Assembly: GCA_965544035.1 (NCBI GenBank)
Contig: CBEULR010000002.1
Location: 149,600 to 213,599 of the forward strand
DNA: 64,000 nucleotides
Direction: 5' to 3'
Source of the DNA: CBEULR01 sp965544035
Lineage (GTDB): Bacteria > Bacillota > Desulfotomaculia > Desulfotomaculales > Desulforudaceae
Both the position numbers and the translations under genes were made by a program. Below the pieces are notes generated by a model. The model had not been told where the DNA came from and did not search any database. It saw nothing but the letters and a program-made list of their open reading frames with translations. Positions 24,811 to 34,618 of this stretch are shown piece after piece; within the stretch, counting starts at the first letter, position 1; each line of letters opens with the position of its first letter.

Positions 24811-25278
24811 TCAATCCTGGACTATGTCCAAACCCATCCCGCGCAGAATGGCCTCTTCACGCCGCCGCATATCTTCGGCCTCGGCCTCATCTTCTTCATG
24901 GTCGTAGCCGAGGAGGTGCAACGTGCCGTGCACCGCCAGTCGAGCGATTTCCTCCTCCGGAGTCCACCCGTACTCCCCGGCCTGACGAATCGCCGTCGGC
25001 AGGGAAATCACCACGTCCCCCAGCAGAAAAAGGCTGCGGCCGTCCTCGGTCAGCACTTCCTCATTCATCGAGAAGGAGAGCACATCGGTGGGGCGGTCCT
25101 TTCCCCGGTAATCCCGGTTCAGCTCCTGAATGCGCGCGTCATCAACCAAAGCCACGCTGACCTCGACCTCATCCGAACGGCCTTCGGCCCGCAGTACGGC
25201 GCGGACGGCATCTTCGGCCGCTCTAACCTTTTGGCCGACGTCGTCCGCCTCAACGAGAACGTTTACCTCCACGCCCAT
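24811..25278 (-). CDS. ybeY: endoribonuclease YbeY
   Basis: A metal-dependent RNase for 16S rRNA 3' maturation and ribosome quality control. The 155-residue protein has the zinc motif HGTLHLLGYDH near its end, and RPTDVLSF and LGDVVIS. The frame reaches 25323, but the ATG at 25278 (MGVEVNVLVEA) behind GAAAGGCCAGGA fits the family start. It overlaps the end of pgpH by 29 nt, indicating translational coupling. Confidence 0.95.
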   Translation of the reverse strand: MGVEVNVLVEADDVGQKVRAAEDAVRAVLRAEGRSDEVEVSVALVDDARIQELNRDYRGKDRPTDVLSFSMNEEVLTEDGRSLFLLGDVVISLPTAIRQAGEYGWTPEEEIARLAVHGTLHLLGYDHEEDEAEAEDMRRREEAILRGMGLDIVQD

Positions 25279-27427
25279 TCCTGGCCTTTCTCCTTTCGAT
25301 ATCCTTGGCATCAGGATACTCAATTCGATGGTGGAAAATACCCGTCAGCACTCTGACGAACGCCTGGCTGATGCGGTTCAGATCCTTGAAGTTCAGGTCG
25401 CACTCTTCAAGCTGCCCGTCATCCAGTTTGGCCTTCACGATCTTCCGGACCAGACCCTCAATCTTGCCCGGCGTAGGTTCCGACAGCGAACGGCAGGCGG
25501 CTTCCACGGCATCGGCCAGCATCACGATGGCGGCCTCCCGCGTCTGGGGCTTCGGTCCCTCGTACCGGAAGTCCTCGGCCTTGACAACGTCCTTGTCGTC
25601 TTCTTCCAGCGCCTTGTGGTAGAAGTAGTTGATGATGCTGGTGCCATGGTGCTGCTCAATGATGTCGATGATCTTCGCCGGCAGCTTATGCTCCCGGGCC
25701 ATCTCCACACCGTCCTTCACGTGTGAGGTGAGGATCAGGGTGGAAAGACCGGGGGAAATCTTATCGTGCGGGTTTTCCCCGCTCATCTGGTTTTCAATGA
25801 AGAAGTACGGCCGCCTGACCTTGCCGATATCATGATAATACGCCCCGACCCGGACGGTGACCGCATCTCCGTTCACCGCCTCGGCCGCGGCCTCGGCCAG
25901 ATTGCCCACGATAATGCTGTGGTGATAGGTTCCCGGCGCTTCCAGCAAGAGCTGACGCAGCAGGGGCTGTGACGGATTGGCCAGTTCCAGGAGCTTGACC
26001 GCCGACGTAATCCGGAAGGTGCTTTCCAGGAAGGGGAGCGCCCCGTTGGCCAAGACCGATGACAACAGACCGTTGACCGTGCCCAGAACCAGGCTGGAGG
26101 TGAGCAAAAGGCCCAGCGACAGATTGGTGATCAGACCGACGGCCAGGATGGCCACGATATTCACCGCCGCCACAAACAGGCCCGCACGCACCAGATCGGT
26201 CCGCTGGCTGAGCTTCGATACACTGTAAACACCGGCGACACCGCCGATCAGTCCGACCAGCGCAAACCGGAAATCGTTCCCCGTCATGATGCCCAGAAGC
26301 GCCGCCATCACCGCGACCACCACCACCGCCAGGCGCGAGTCGATCAGGATGGCAATCAGCATTCCGGCCATAGCCACCGGAACCCCGTACCCCATGAGGT
26401 CCCCGAATTCCGGCCACTGGGTAACCTGCACCGCCACGATTATCTTGCCCAGCAGGAACACCGTGACCACGATGATCCCGATCAGGTACAGGTAGTGGAA
26501 GCTGCTGCGGTACACCTCCCGGTGCTGCCGGTAGATATAGAACAGCACCAGCCCGCACAGCAGAAGCACCATCAAGGCCACGCCGATGACGCTCTTGAAG
26601 GGAAGCGGCGGTTGCAGCAGACCCACCGCCTGCAGCTTGGCCAGGTGTTCGGCGGTCACAATCTCGCCCTCGCCGATGATCTTCTCTTCTTTTTTCACCG
26701 TTATCTGCACGGGAGCCACCTGGTCCATGGCCGCCCTCTGTAGCTGTTCGGTCATCTGGGCATTGTAGAAACCGTTGGGACGCACATACTCGTCAACCAG
26801 TCCGCGAGCCAGCACATCATAAGCATTGCTCCAGCCGGCATTCCGAATGTCTTCGTGAAGTTCCCGCTTCACTTCGGCCAGGTTCTCGGAGGTGACGCCG
26901 TGCTCCCGTTCTTCCCCGCGCTGCATGGCCCGCTCAATCATAGTGGTGAGATCCCGTTTCACCACTTCAAGACTGTCCCGGGTTCCGTCGGCCAGCGCAC
27001 CCACGACCTCGTTGGGCAGGGTAAACGGCACGTTCTGTCTTATCCGCTGCATCCGCTCGGCCCGTTCCATTTCCTCATAGGAAACGGTGTCGATCAGCGC
27101 ATCCAACACCACATGGACGTCCTCGATGACGGCCGGCACCACCTGCGGGTCGAAGTCATAATGACGCGGCACCTCGGCCGCCGCCTGCCGTCTGGCTTCA
27201 TTGGTCTTCACCGTGTCCTCGAAGGTGACGGTCTGAGGCGCCTTGATGGTACTCGGCGAAGGCTGCCCGGCCGTCAGATTGACACTCCGCGGAAACAGTT
27301 CGACCGACATCAGAAAAGTCAAAACGACAAAGAAAAACAGGACCGCACCTGCACGGCGGGCCCTTTGGCTGCGGAATATATTTGTCAGAACGCCGGCGGT
27401 ATTCATTACACGGTCCCGCAGACCCAT
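25250..27427 (-). CDS. 7TM-HD domain protein, PgpH-type c-di-AMP phosphodiesterase
   Basis: A 725-residue membrane protein: TM near 28-45, a long extracellular 7TMR-HDED domain (about 60-270), seven transmembrane segments (about 280-480), and a cytoplasmic HD domain (about 490-690) with TYHHSIIVGNLAEAAA, GAYYHDIGKVRRPYFFIENQ and a distal HGTSIINYFYH. PgpH of Listeria and YqfF of Bacillus hydrolyse the essential second messenger c-di-AMP. It is located between phoH and ybeY as in Bacillus. Confidence 0.92.
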   Translation of the reverse strand: MGLRDRVMNTAGVLTNIFRSQRARRAGAVLFFFVVLTFLMSVELFPRSVNLTAGQPSPSTIKAPQTVTFEDTVKTNEARRQAAAEVPRHYDFDPQVVPAVIEDVHVVLDALIDTVSYEEMERAERMQRIRQNVPFTLPNEVVGALADGTRDSLEVVKRDLTTMIERAMQRGEEREHGVTSENLAEVKRELHEDIRNAGWSNAYDVLARGLVDEYVRPNGFYNAQMTEQLQRAAMDQVAPVQITVKKEEKIIGEGEIVTAEHLAKLQAVGLLQPPLPFKSVIGVALMVLLLCGLVLFYIYRQHREVYRSSFHYLYLIGIIVVTVFLLGKIIVAVQVTQWPEFGDLMGYGVPVAMAGMLIAILIDSRLAVVVVAVMAALLGIMTGNDFRFALVGLIGGVAGVYSVSKLSQRTDLVRAGLFVAAVNIVAILAVGLITNLSLGLLLTSSLVLGTVNGLLSSVLANGALPFLESTFRITSAVKLLELANPSQPLLRQLLLEAPGTYHHSIIVGNLAEAAAEAVNGDAVTVRVGAYYHDIGKVRRPYFFIENQMSGENPHDKISPGLSTLILTSHVKDGVEMAREHKLPAKIIDIIEQHHGTSIINYFYHKALEEDDKDVVKAEDFRYEGPKPQTREAAIVMLADAVEAACRSLSEPTPGKIEGLVRKIVKAKLDDGQLEECDLNFKDLNRISQAFVRVLTGIFHHRIEYPDAKDIERRKARNGRGGKRSR

Positions 27428-27431
27428 CTCG

Positions 27432-28403
27432 TCACTCCTCTTTCACCTTCACCATCCGCTCATAGGCCTCGACAATCTCGGTAACCAGAGGATGGCGCAC
27501 GGTATCGGCTCCGGTAAGATAGGCAAAACCGATCCCCGCAATACCGGTCAGAACGCTCTGCGCCTCGACCAACCCGGACTTCTGCCCCTTCGGAAGGTCG
27601 ATCTGGGTAACATCACCGGTAACCACGGCCTTGGAGCCAAACCCAAGCCTGGTGAGAAACATCTTCATCTGTTCCGGAGTTGTATTCTGCGCCTCATCCA
27701 GAATGATAAAGGCGTCTTCCAGCGTCCGCCCGCGCATGTAGGCCAAAGGGGCGATTTCAATAATATGCCTGTCCAAATAACGCTGGGTATTCTCCAAACC
27801 CAGTATATCATAAAGGCTGTCGTAAAGGGGACGCAGGTAAGGATCAACCTTGTCCTGCAGATCGCCGGGCAGAAAACCCAGTTTCTCCCCCGCTTCCACA
27901 GCCGGCCTGGTCAGAACCAGACGGCTGACCTCCTTCGCCCGCAGCGCCCGAACGGCCATTACCACCGCCAGGTAGGTCTTGCCCGTTCCAGCGGGACCGA
28001 TGGCGAACACAATATCCTTTTCCCGCATCAGCTGCACGTAGCGCTGCTGGCCCACCGTCTTGGGGCGCACCTTCTTCCCCCGCGGCGTGGTGATGATAAC
28101 CTCCCGGGCAAGCCCGGGCAGGCTGGACTGTTCACCCTGCCGGACGGTGTCGATGACATAACGCACATCCTGAAGCGTCAGGTTCCGACGCTCCCGGTAA
28201 AACGATTCCAAATGCTTGATCACGCTGCCGGCCTGCTCGGCCTGGGGCTCCGCGCCCATAATCACCAGATCACCGTTGCGGAGCACCATCCGTACACCCA
28301 GCTGCTCCTCGATCACCTTCTGATACTCGTCGTATTTCCCAAAAATTGCAGCCGCCACACCGGGGTCGCTCATCTCCATCCGGAGCTCCACCTGTTTGAT
28401 CAA
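27432..28403 (-). CDS. PhoH-like ATPase
   Basis: A 323-residue protein with an N-terminal KH-like region (about 20-85) and the PhoH ATPase domain: Walker A IGPAGTGKTYLAV, RPAVEAGEKLGFLPGDL, Walker B DAFIILDEAQNTTPEQMKMFLTR, and VVTGDVTQIDLP. The family is associated with RNA metabolism and lies beside YbeY in many genomes; the exact activity is not settled. It lies 4 nt upstream of pgpH. Confidence 0.93.
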   Translation of the reverse strand: MIKQVELRMEMSDPGVAAAIFGKYDEYQKVIEEQLGVRMVLRNGDLVIMGAEPQAEQAGSVIKHLESFYRERRNLTLQDVRYVIDTVRQGEQSSLPGLAREVIITTPRGKKVRPKTVGQQRYVQLMREKDIVFAIGPAGTGKTYLAVVMAVRALRAKEVSRLVLTRPAVEAGEKLGFLPGDLQDKVDPYLRPLYDSLYDILGLENTQRYLDRHIIEIAPLAYMRGRTLEDAFIILDEAQNTTPEQMKMFLTRLGFGSKAVVTGDVTQIDLPKGQKSGLVEAQSVLTGIAGIGFAYLTGADTVRHPLVTEIVEAYERMVKVKEE

Positions 28404-28424
28404 TACCGGCTATAGCCTCCTTAA

Positions 28425-29654
28425 CTACTCGATGCTCTTTTCTTTACCGATATCCTCGAGAGTTTCCACAACCACCTTGACCCGGACCAAATCCTCCGTC
28501 GTACCCGTGCGGATTACCTCCACCCGCCGGTTGAGGACGGCAACACCCTCGGGAAGTTTCTCCTCCAGGTTGGCCACCGCCCGTTCCTCGGCCATCTGCA
28601 GTGCCTCGGTCCGGCTGTGCCGTTCAAGCACGGTCTTCGCTTCCCGGTAAGTAGTCGTTACTATTTCGACAGGAGCCACAAGATTCCTCCACCCGAGCTG
28701 TCTCTGAGACTCAACCTCGGAATCAAAATCCTTGAAAGAGGGCTTCCGGGGACCGGAGATCACCCACTCCCGTCCCAACAGGCGCACGGCCGTCCGCCGC
28801 TCCTCCCGGCCGGTCAGCTCCCGCCTTTCCTCGTGCAGCGGCACCTCGCCGTACTCCTCGTACCAGACCCGGGCCCGGACGATGCCACGCGCCCGCACGT
28901 AGCGCGGCTGCAGGTCCAGGATGGAGCCATCCTCCCCCTGCTGTCCTTCCAGCGGCGTCTGCGGCCAGATCTCACCGGTGATCAGCAGCTGTCCCGGGAG
29001 CACCGTGTCACCCTCACGAACAACCGCCTGGCCGCTTAAGACCAGCACTTCCTTCACCAGCCCGGCCTTGGCCGCCAGGATGTTGGACGGTGTGTCCTCA
29101 TCGGCGGCCGGCAGTTTCTTCTCGGCGACCGAGATCCTGGCCCGTGTACCTTTAAGCTCGATACCCACCCAAGAGATGCGTTCCAGGTCATCCTTAATCC
29201 GCCGCTCAACCTCGGGCACATCGAACCGCCACTTGGAAACACCGGCGTACAGCCCGGCCTCCCGGGCCGCTTCGAGGACCTCCTGCGGTTTGATCTGGTC
29301 GGTGCCCTCAACCTCCACGAACCACACAAAGGAGGAGAGGAAATAGAGCGCGGCCAGAAAAAACAGCGCCCCCAGCGCCATCGCCTTGCGGCGCTGCATC
29401 CGCCACAGCAGGAAGGGCAGCCCGACGCGCTCCGCGACGTGAAAGCGGCTGCCGGTATGCCGGGCGATATGACGAAGCGCCCTGATCCCGGCCACCCTGG
29501 TACGCACCCGGATCGCATCGGGTCCGATGCGTTTGATGTCCCAGAAGTGAATCCCCCGGCTGGTGGCCATGTTGATGAACCGCTCCAGGGCCTTGCCGCG
29601 GACGATCATCGTCACATAACCGAAAAGATAAGAAAGAACCCTCAGGACAAACAA
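28425..29654 (-). CDS. yqfD: sporulation protein YqfD
   Basis: A 409-residue protein with one membrane segment (about 91-112, ALGALFFLAALYFLSSFVWF), an N-terminal cytoplasmic domain (GIHFWDIKRIGPDAIRVR), and a long external region with POTRA/FtsQ-like start (VEVEGTDQIKPQEVLEAAREAGLYAGV). It belongs to the YqfD family, expressed in the sporulation mother cell and needed for efficient sporulation. TTG start at 29654 after GGGGGAGGG. Confidence 0.92.
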   Translation of the reverse strand: MFVLRVLSYLFGYVTMIVRGKALERFINMATSRGIHFWDIKRIGPDAIRVRTRVAGIRALRHIARHTGSRFHVAERVGLPFLLWRMQRRKAMALGALFFLAALYFLSSFVWFVEVEGTDQIKPQEVLEAAREAGLYAGVSKWRFDVPEVERRIKDDLERISWVGIELKGTRARISVAEKKLPAADEDTPSNILAAKAGLVKEVLVLSGQAVVREGDTVLPGQLLITGEIWPQTPLEGQQGEDGSILDLQPRYVRARGIVRARVWYEEYGEVPLHEERRELTGREERRTAVRLLGREWVISGPRKPSFKDFDSEVESQRQLGWRNLVAPVEIVTTTYREAKTVLERHSRTEALQMAEERAVANLEEKLPEGVAVLNRRVEVIRTGTTEDLVRVKVVVETLEDIGKEKSIE

Positions 29655-29746
29655 AGTTTACACCCTCCCCCGCCCAAAATCAAATCAGGGCCCGGCAGCC
29701 CTGTCCCACTTGCGGCCGGTCTTCCGCCTGCCGAGGCGGGCCGCCT

Positions 29747-30028
29747 TCAGGTGAAGCTCAGGCTCTCAATGGCACCCTCCACACAGATCTCATCACGCTC
29801 AATGTTGCGCAGGGTTAGATCCTGGCCCCGGACGGCGACCTCGCCGGAAGGAACGACCACCCGCACAATCTCGTTCGTGTACTCCACGATTCCGCGGTGG
29901 TTCTCAATGAAGACCTGCACGTTTCCGACCAGCACGATCCTGGGCAGATCGAGCGCCACTTCGCCGGGTATCTCAAAAATGTCGGCCACGGCGCGGCGCG
30001 CCTTGCGGCGGAAGTCGTTCCAAGCCAT
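29747..30028 (-). CDS. yqfC: sporulation protein YqfC
   Basis: A 93-residue protein with the YabP/YqfC family pattern (LPRIVLVGNVQVFIENHRGIVEYTNEIVRV). It is the usual partner directly upstream of yqfD. Its ribosome binding site (GGGGGAGGG) is the 3' arm of a hairpin at 30035-30066, see that entry. Confidence 0.9.
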   Translation of the reverse strand: MAWNDFRRKARRAVADIFEIPGEVALDLPRIVLVGNVQVFIENHRGIVEYTNEIVRVVVPSGEVAVRGQDLTLRNIERDEICVEGAIESLSFT

Positions 30029-30034
30029 AAGAAA

Positions 30035-30066
30035 ACCCTCCCCCTAAACTCTATGCAGGGGAGGGT
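30035..30066 (-). terminator. hairpin ending the cyd operon and holding the yqfC ribosome binding site
   Basis: On the minus strand ACCCTCCCC pairs with GGGGAGGGT across a 13-14-nt loop, followed by TTTCTT and the yqfC ATG. It lies 12 nt after the cydC stop, so it can act as its terminator, and the same 3' arm is the Shine-Dalgarno sequence of yqfC. Confidence 0.65.
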
Positions 30067-30077
30067 GAATTGAAAAC

Positions 30078-31802
30078 TTACAGATGATGCTGCAGGTTCC
30101 ACATCCGCCGGTAAAAACCGTTCTTCCTGATCAACTTAGCGTGCCGCCCGCGCTCGATCACCCGGCCGTGCGCCAGGACCAGTATCTCATCCATCGCCTC
30201 CAGACCGTGCAGGCGGTGCGTGATCAGCAGCGTGGTCCGACCGGCCATCAGGCGGACGATCGCCTCCATCACCTCCCGCTCGGTGACCGGATCCAGTCCG
30301 GCCGAGACCTCATCCAGCAGCAGGATCGGGGCATCCTTGAGAAGGGCCCGGGCAATGGCCAGGCGCTGCCGCTGCCCCCCGGAAAGCTTGAACCCTCTGT
30401 CTCCCAGGTAGGTATCATAGCCCTGCGGCAGGCTCTGGATGAACTCGTGGATTGAGGCCGCCCGGGCCGCCTCGATCAGTTGGTCTGCTCTAGCCCCCGG
30501 TGCGGCCAACAACAGGTTTTCCCGGACCGTAGCATTGAACAGATGGGTGTGCTGGGTGACCACACTGAACAGGCTCCGCACGTCGTCCGGCGCGTAATCC
30601 CTCAGTTCGCGTCCACCCAGGGTGATCGACCCCTGGTCGTAATCCCAAAACCGCAGCAGCAGGTTGACCAGCGTACTTTTCCCCGCACCGCTGGGACCCA
30701 CAACGGCCAGACGGGCACCCTCGGGAAGAACCAGACTCACTCCGTCCAGCACCGGGGGATCCTCCGGCCGGTAGCGGAAGCAGAGATCCCGGATATGGAG
30801 GTTATAGTTTGCCGGCCGCAGTGAGGAACCGGAACGCCCCCGCACCGCCGGGCACTTGTCGGTTACCGCAAAGATCCGGCGCGCCGCCGCCAAACCGGCC
30901 TCCAGATGGTGAAACACCATCGGCAGCGGGAGCACGGCCTCGAAAGCGGCCGAGGCCGCCAGCGCCAGCATCGCCAGATGCACCCCTTCCAGCTTCCCCT
31001 GGTGGACCAGCGGCACCGCGATTACCAGCACCGACCACATCGCCAGATGCATCGTCAGCCCGACCAGCGCATTGGATATACAGCCCACCCCCGCCGCCCG
31101 TTCCTGCACCCGGACATAGCCGCGGCTCAGCTCATCTATGCGCTTTTGCCGCTCCCCGGCCTGGTCGAAGGCCGCAATCTCCGCCATGCCCTGGATGGTG
31201 TCGACCAGATTGGCATTCAGCTCCGCGCGGGCCTCGACCATCCGCCGCCCGCTTCCCCGGCCCAGCAGTCTGACTCCCAGCGGCACAACCACGGCCCCCG
31301 ACAGAAATAAGACCAGAAAAACCAAGGCCAGACGCATCTCAAACCCGGCCAGAAAAATGAATACCCCCGCCAGAACGACCAAGGCCACCAGCGGCGGAGC
31401 CAGCACCCGCAGGTAGAACTGCTCCAGCGTGTCGACATCGGCCCCGATGCGGCTGCTAAGTTCACCGCTCCGGTTTTCGATCAGCGCCGCCGGTGCCAGC
31501 GGCTCCAGGGCGCGGTAGAACTGCACCCGGATCCCGCTCAGAATGCGGAAAGCCGCATCATGGGTGACGTAGCGCTCCAGGTAGCGAAATACCGCGCGGG
31601 AAATCCCGAAGAAGCGCACCCCCACGATGGGCTGCATCAGGTCCAACACCGGCGGGTGCAGCGCCGCGGAGGCGATGAGGAAGGCCGAGGTCGCCATCAG
31701 GCCGACGCTGCTGCCGACCGCCAGGAAGCCCAGCACGGCAGCCAGGAGCATAACTTTCCAGTATGGGGCGATCAGAGCGAGGAGGCGCAGAAAATCCTTC
31801 AC
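30078..31802 (-). CDS. cydC: thiol reductant ABC exporter subunit CydC
   Basis: Half-transporter with an N-terminal six-TM domain (about 15-310) and C-terminal ATPase (about 335-570): Walker A VGPSGAGKSTLVN, signature LSGGQRQRLAIARALL, Walker B ILLLDEVSAGLDP, and switch LLITHRLHGL. CydDC exports cysteine/glutathione and is needed to assemble the haems of cytochrome bd. It overlaps cydD by 4 nt. Confidence 0.95.
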   Translation of the reverse strand: MKDFLRLLALIAPYWKVMLLAAVLGFLAVGSSVGLMATSAFLIASAALHPPVLDLMQPIVGVRFFGISRAVFRYLERYVTHDAAFRILSGIRVQFYRALEPLAPAALIENRSGELSSRIGADVDTLEQFYLRVLAPPLVALVVLAGVFIFLAGFEMRLALVFLVLFLSGAVVVPLGVRLLGRGSGRRMVEARAELNANLVDTIQGMAEIAAFDQAGERQKRIDELSRGYVRVQERAAGVGCISNALVGLTMHLAMWSVLVIAVPLVHQGKLEGVHLAMLALAASAAFEAVLPLPMVFHHLEAGLAAARRIFAVTDKCPAVRGRSGSSLRPANYNLHIRDLCFRYRPEDPPVLDGVSLVLPEGARLAVVGPSGAGKSTLVNLLLRFWDYDQGSITLGGRELRDYAPDDVRSLFSVVTQHTHLFNATVRENLLLAAPGARADQLIEAARAASIHEFIQSLPQGYDTYLGDRGFKLSGGQRQRLAIARALLKDAPILLLDEVSAGLDPVTEREVMEAIVRLMAGRTTLLITHRLHGLEAMDEILVLAHGRVIERGRHAKLIRKNGFYRRMWNLQHHL

Positions 31803-33538
31803 GGCGCTTTCCCTCCAAACGCGGCTGCCATCCGGTAATAGACCCTCTTCCCCGCCATAAGCTCCTCGTGCCGCCCGGTTTCGGCCACTCTTCCCCGGTC
31901 CAGCACGATGATCCGGTCAGCCCGGCGGGCGGTATACAGCCGGTGGGCGATAACCAGGACAGTCCGCCCCCGCATCAGCCGCTCCAGGGCCTCGAGCACG
32001 GTTTTCTCGCTGTCGGGGTCCAGGTGTGCCGTGGCCTCATCCATGATCAGCAGGGGCGCATCCTTCAGGAAAGCCCGGGCCACAGCCAAACGCTGGGCCT
32101 GCCCTCCGCTGAGGCGGCAACCGCCCTCCCCGACCGGGGTATCGTAACCCCGCGGGAGCCCCATGATAAACTCGTGTGCTCCGGCCGCCTTCGCCGCCGC
32201 TACCACCTCGTCCTCGGTCGCGTAGGGCCGCCCGAAGCGGATATTGTCGGCCACGGTGCCGTAGAAGAGATACGAGTGCTGCGGCACCAGGGCGACGTGC
32301 CTGAGCCACTCCCGTGCCGGGATCCGGTCCAAGGCTACACCGTTGACTCCAATCCGGCCCCGGTCCGGTTCCAGAAAGCGCAGCAACATATGGACCACCG
32401 TGGACTTCCCGGCTCCACTGGGGCCGACCAGTGCCACACGCTCCCCGGGCCGCACGACAAAAGACACTCCCCGCAGGGCCGGGCGTGTCCCGCCGTCGTA
32501 GGCGTAGTACACGTCTTCGAAAACCAGGTGAAAAGGGGGTTCCGGCGGAGGATAAGCATCACCCGGGTCACGCCTCCGGGGAAGCGGGGTCTCCAGGATC
32601 TCGAAGATCCGCCCGGCCGCGCTCACCCCGGCCTGCCCGGCGTGAAAGCCGGAGCCCAGGAGCCGCAGGGGAAGATAGAATTCAGGGGCCAGAAGCAGCA
32701 GAAAGAAAGCGGTCTCAAAAGGGATGTGCCCGTACAACAGCCGCAGGCCGACCAGCACCGCCACCAGGGCGGTGCTGATCGTGGCGGTGAACTCCAGCAC
32801 CAGGGCCGACAAGAAGGCCACCCGCATCACGCTCAGGGTGCTGTTACGGAAGTCGTCCGAGACCCGCCTGATGACCTCGGCCTGCGCCTTGCTCCGGCCG
32901 AATATCTTGAGGGTGGTCAGCCCCTGCAGCACATCGAGGAAGTGTGCACCCATCCGGCCCAGGGCATCCCACTGACGGCGGGTCAGCACCTCCGACCACT
33001 TGGCAATCAGGTACATAAACAGCGGAATCAGGGGCGCGGTCAGGAGCAGAATCAGGCCGGAGACCGGGTCCAGCGGAAAGACGAAACCCAGGACCGCCAG
33101 CGGCAGTAGAGCAGCCAGGGCAAGCTGCGGCAGGTAACGGGCGAAGTAGGCGTCCAGCGCCTCGATCCCCTCCACCAGCGTATTGACCAGCTCACCCGTA
33201 CGCTCCCCGGCTGCGTGCACCGGCCCGAGAGCCAGTAGGTGTGACAAGAGCTTCTTCCGCAGGGAGTACTTGACCCGGGCGGCCATCCGCTGCGCGCATA
33301 CCTCACTCAGCCAGGCCAGCCCGGTACGCAGAATAATCACCCCCAGAAGAAGCATGAGCCAAGGCAGGACCCCCGTCAGCTCCAGACCGCCCAGAAAAAC
33401 ACCGTCCACCACCCGGGCGAGAAGGCCCGCCTGAAGCACGGCAAGCAGTCCAGCCCCCAGCCCCAGCCCTACGGCAAGGGCCAGGAATGACCGGACCGCC
33501 CTGGTTTCCCGCAGCAAACGCTTATCAACCATCTTCAC
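31799..33538 (-). CDS. cydD: thiol reductant ABC exporter subunit CydD
   Basis: A 579-residue half-transporter, partner of CydC: six-TM domain with GERTGELVNTLVEGIEALDAYFARYLPQ-type CydD sequence, Walker A VGPSGAGKSTVVH, signature LSGGQAQRLAVARA, Walker B LLIMDEATAHLDP, switch VIAHRL. The start is GTG at 33538 (GGGGG 8 nt upstream), or the ATG two codons later. Confidence 0.95.
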   Translation of the reverse strand: MKMVDKRLLRETRAVRSFLALAVGLGLGAGLLAVLQAGLLARVVDGVFLGGLELTGVLPWLMLLLGVIILRTGLAWLSEVCAQRMAARVKYSLRKKLLSHLLALGPVHAAGERTGELVNTLVEGIEALDAYFARYLPQLALAALLPLAVLGFVFPLDPVSGLILLLTAPLIPLFMYLIAKWSEVLTRRQWDALGRMGAHFLDVLQGLTTLKIFGRSKAQAEVIRRVSDDFRNSTLSVMRVAFLSALVLEFTATISTALVAVLVGLRLLYGHIPFETAFFLLLLAPEFYLPLRLLGSGFHAGQAGVSAAGRIFEILETPLPRRRDPGDAYPPPEPPFHLVFEDVYYAYDGGTRPALRGVSFVVRPGERVALVGPSGAGKSTVVHMLLRFLEPDRGRIGVNGVALDRIPAREWLRHVALVPQHSYLFYGTVADNIRFGRPYATEDEVVAAAKAAGAHEFIMGLPRGYDTPVGEGGCRLSGGQAQRLAVARAFLKDAPLLIMDEATAHLDPDSEKTVLEALERLMRGRTVLVIAHRLYTARRADRIIVLDRGRVAETGRHEELMAGKRVYYRMAAAFGGKAP

Positions 33539-33613
33539 CGTTTATCCCCCCAAAGCCCCGGCTTCAATCGGCGACCGTCTTCGGCATCGGCGGCCGCGCA
33601 CCCGGAAAACCGC

Positions 33614-34618
33614 TTAATACTCCAGGTTTTTCGCGCTCACCCGCCGACGGAAGACCCAGTAGGTCCAACCCTGGTAGAGCAGCACAACCGGCACCAGGGT
33701 CAGCGCGACGATGGTCATCACCTTCAGCGTGTATGGGCTGGAGGATGCGTTGTAGACGGTGAGGCTCCATTCCGGATTCAGGCTGGAGACCATCACCCGC
33801 GGGAACAGGCCCCGGAACAAGGCTGCCGTCGTGAGAAGAATGGTTAAGCTGTTCATAACGAAGGCCCAGCCGTATCTCCCGCGCCGCAGCAGCAGGCAGG
33901 CCGGCACGAGCGCCGCTGCCGCGCCCCAGAACACGAGTCCTGCACCCGTCTTCTGGAAGATATCAGTCTGACTGTAGCTCAGGAGGATCAGCCCGACCAG
34001 TGCCGGCACGGCCAGCCCGCCCGCGACCGATGCCGCCCGGCGGGCTCTCTCCAGCACCGCCCCCTCAGTCTTCAGGGTCAGAAACAGACCGCCCTGGAAG
34101 GTGAAAAGCATGAGGGTGGTCAGGCCGCCCACCAGGGTATAAACGGAAAGCAGTTCCCAGAAGCCGGCCGCGTACTGCATATTCTGATCGATGGGCACTC
34201 CCCGGACCAGATTGGTGATCGCCACCCCCCAAAGCAGGGCGGGGACCAGACTGCCGATGAAGATCATCCAGTCCCAGGTGCGGCGCCAGGCCGGATGACT
34301 GTCCTTGCTGCGAAACTCGAAGGCCACACCCCGGACGATCAGCGCCAGCAGCATCAAAAAGAGTGCCAGGTAGAACCCGCTGAAGAGAGTTGCGTACCAG
34401 TGCGGAAAGGCTGCAAAAATAGCGCCGCCCGCGGTGATCAGCCAGACCTCGTTGCCGTCCCAAACCGGTCCGATGGTGTTGATGGCCACCCTGCGCTCAA
34501 CATCGTTCTTCCCCACAAACGGCAGCAGGGTGCCGACACCGTAATCAAATCCCTCCAGGATGAAGTAGCCGACAAAGAGCACGGTAATCAGCACGAACCA
34601 GAGGATGTTCAGGTCCAT
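33614..34618 (-). CDS. cydB: cytochrome bd oxidase subunit II
   Basis: A 334-residue membrane protein with about eight to nine TM segments and the conserved ILEGFDYGVGTLLPF and GPVWDGNEVWLITAGGAIFAAFP motifs. It is the second subunit of the quinol:oxygen oxidoreductase. It overlaps the cydA end by 10 nt. Confidence 0.96.
   Translation of the reverse strand: MDLNILWFVLITVLFVGYFILEGFDYGVGTLLPFVGKNDVERRVAINTIGPVWDGNEVWLITAGGAIFAAFPHWYATLFSGFYLALFLMLLALIVRGVAFEFRSKDSHPAWRRTWDWMIFIGSLVPALLWGVAITNLVRGVPIDQNMQYAAGFWELLSVYTLVGGLTTLMLFTFQGGLFLTLKTEGAVLERARRAASVAGGLAVPALVGLILLSYSQTDIFQKTGAGLVFWGAAAALVPACLLLRRGRYGWAFVMNSLTILLTTAALFRGLFPRVMVSSLNPEWSLTVYNASSSPYTLKVMTIVALTLVPVVLLYQGWTYWVFRRRVSAKNLEY

Noticed and set aside
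27243..28415. Plus-strand open frame of 390 codons
   Set aside because: Antisense to phoH and pgpH; no family resemblance.
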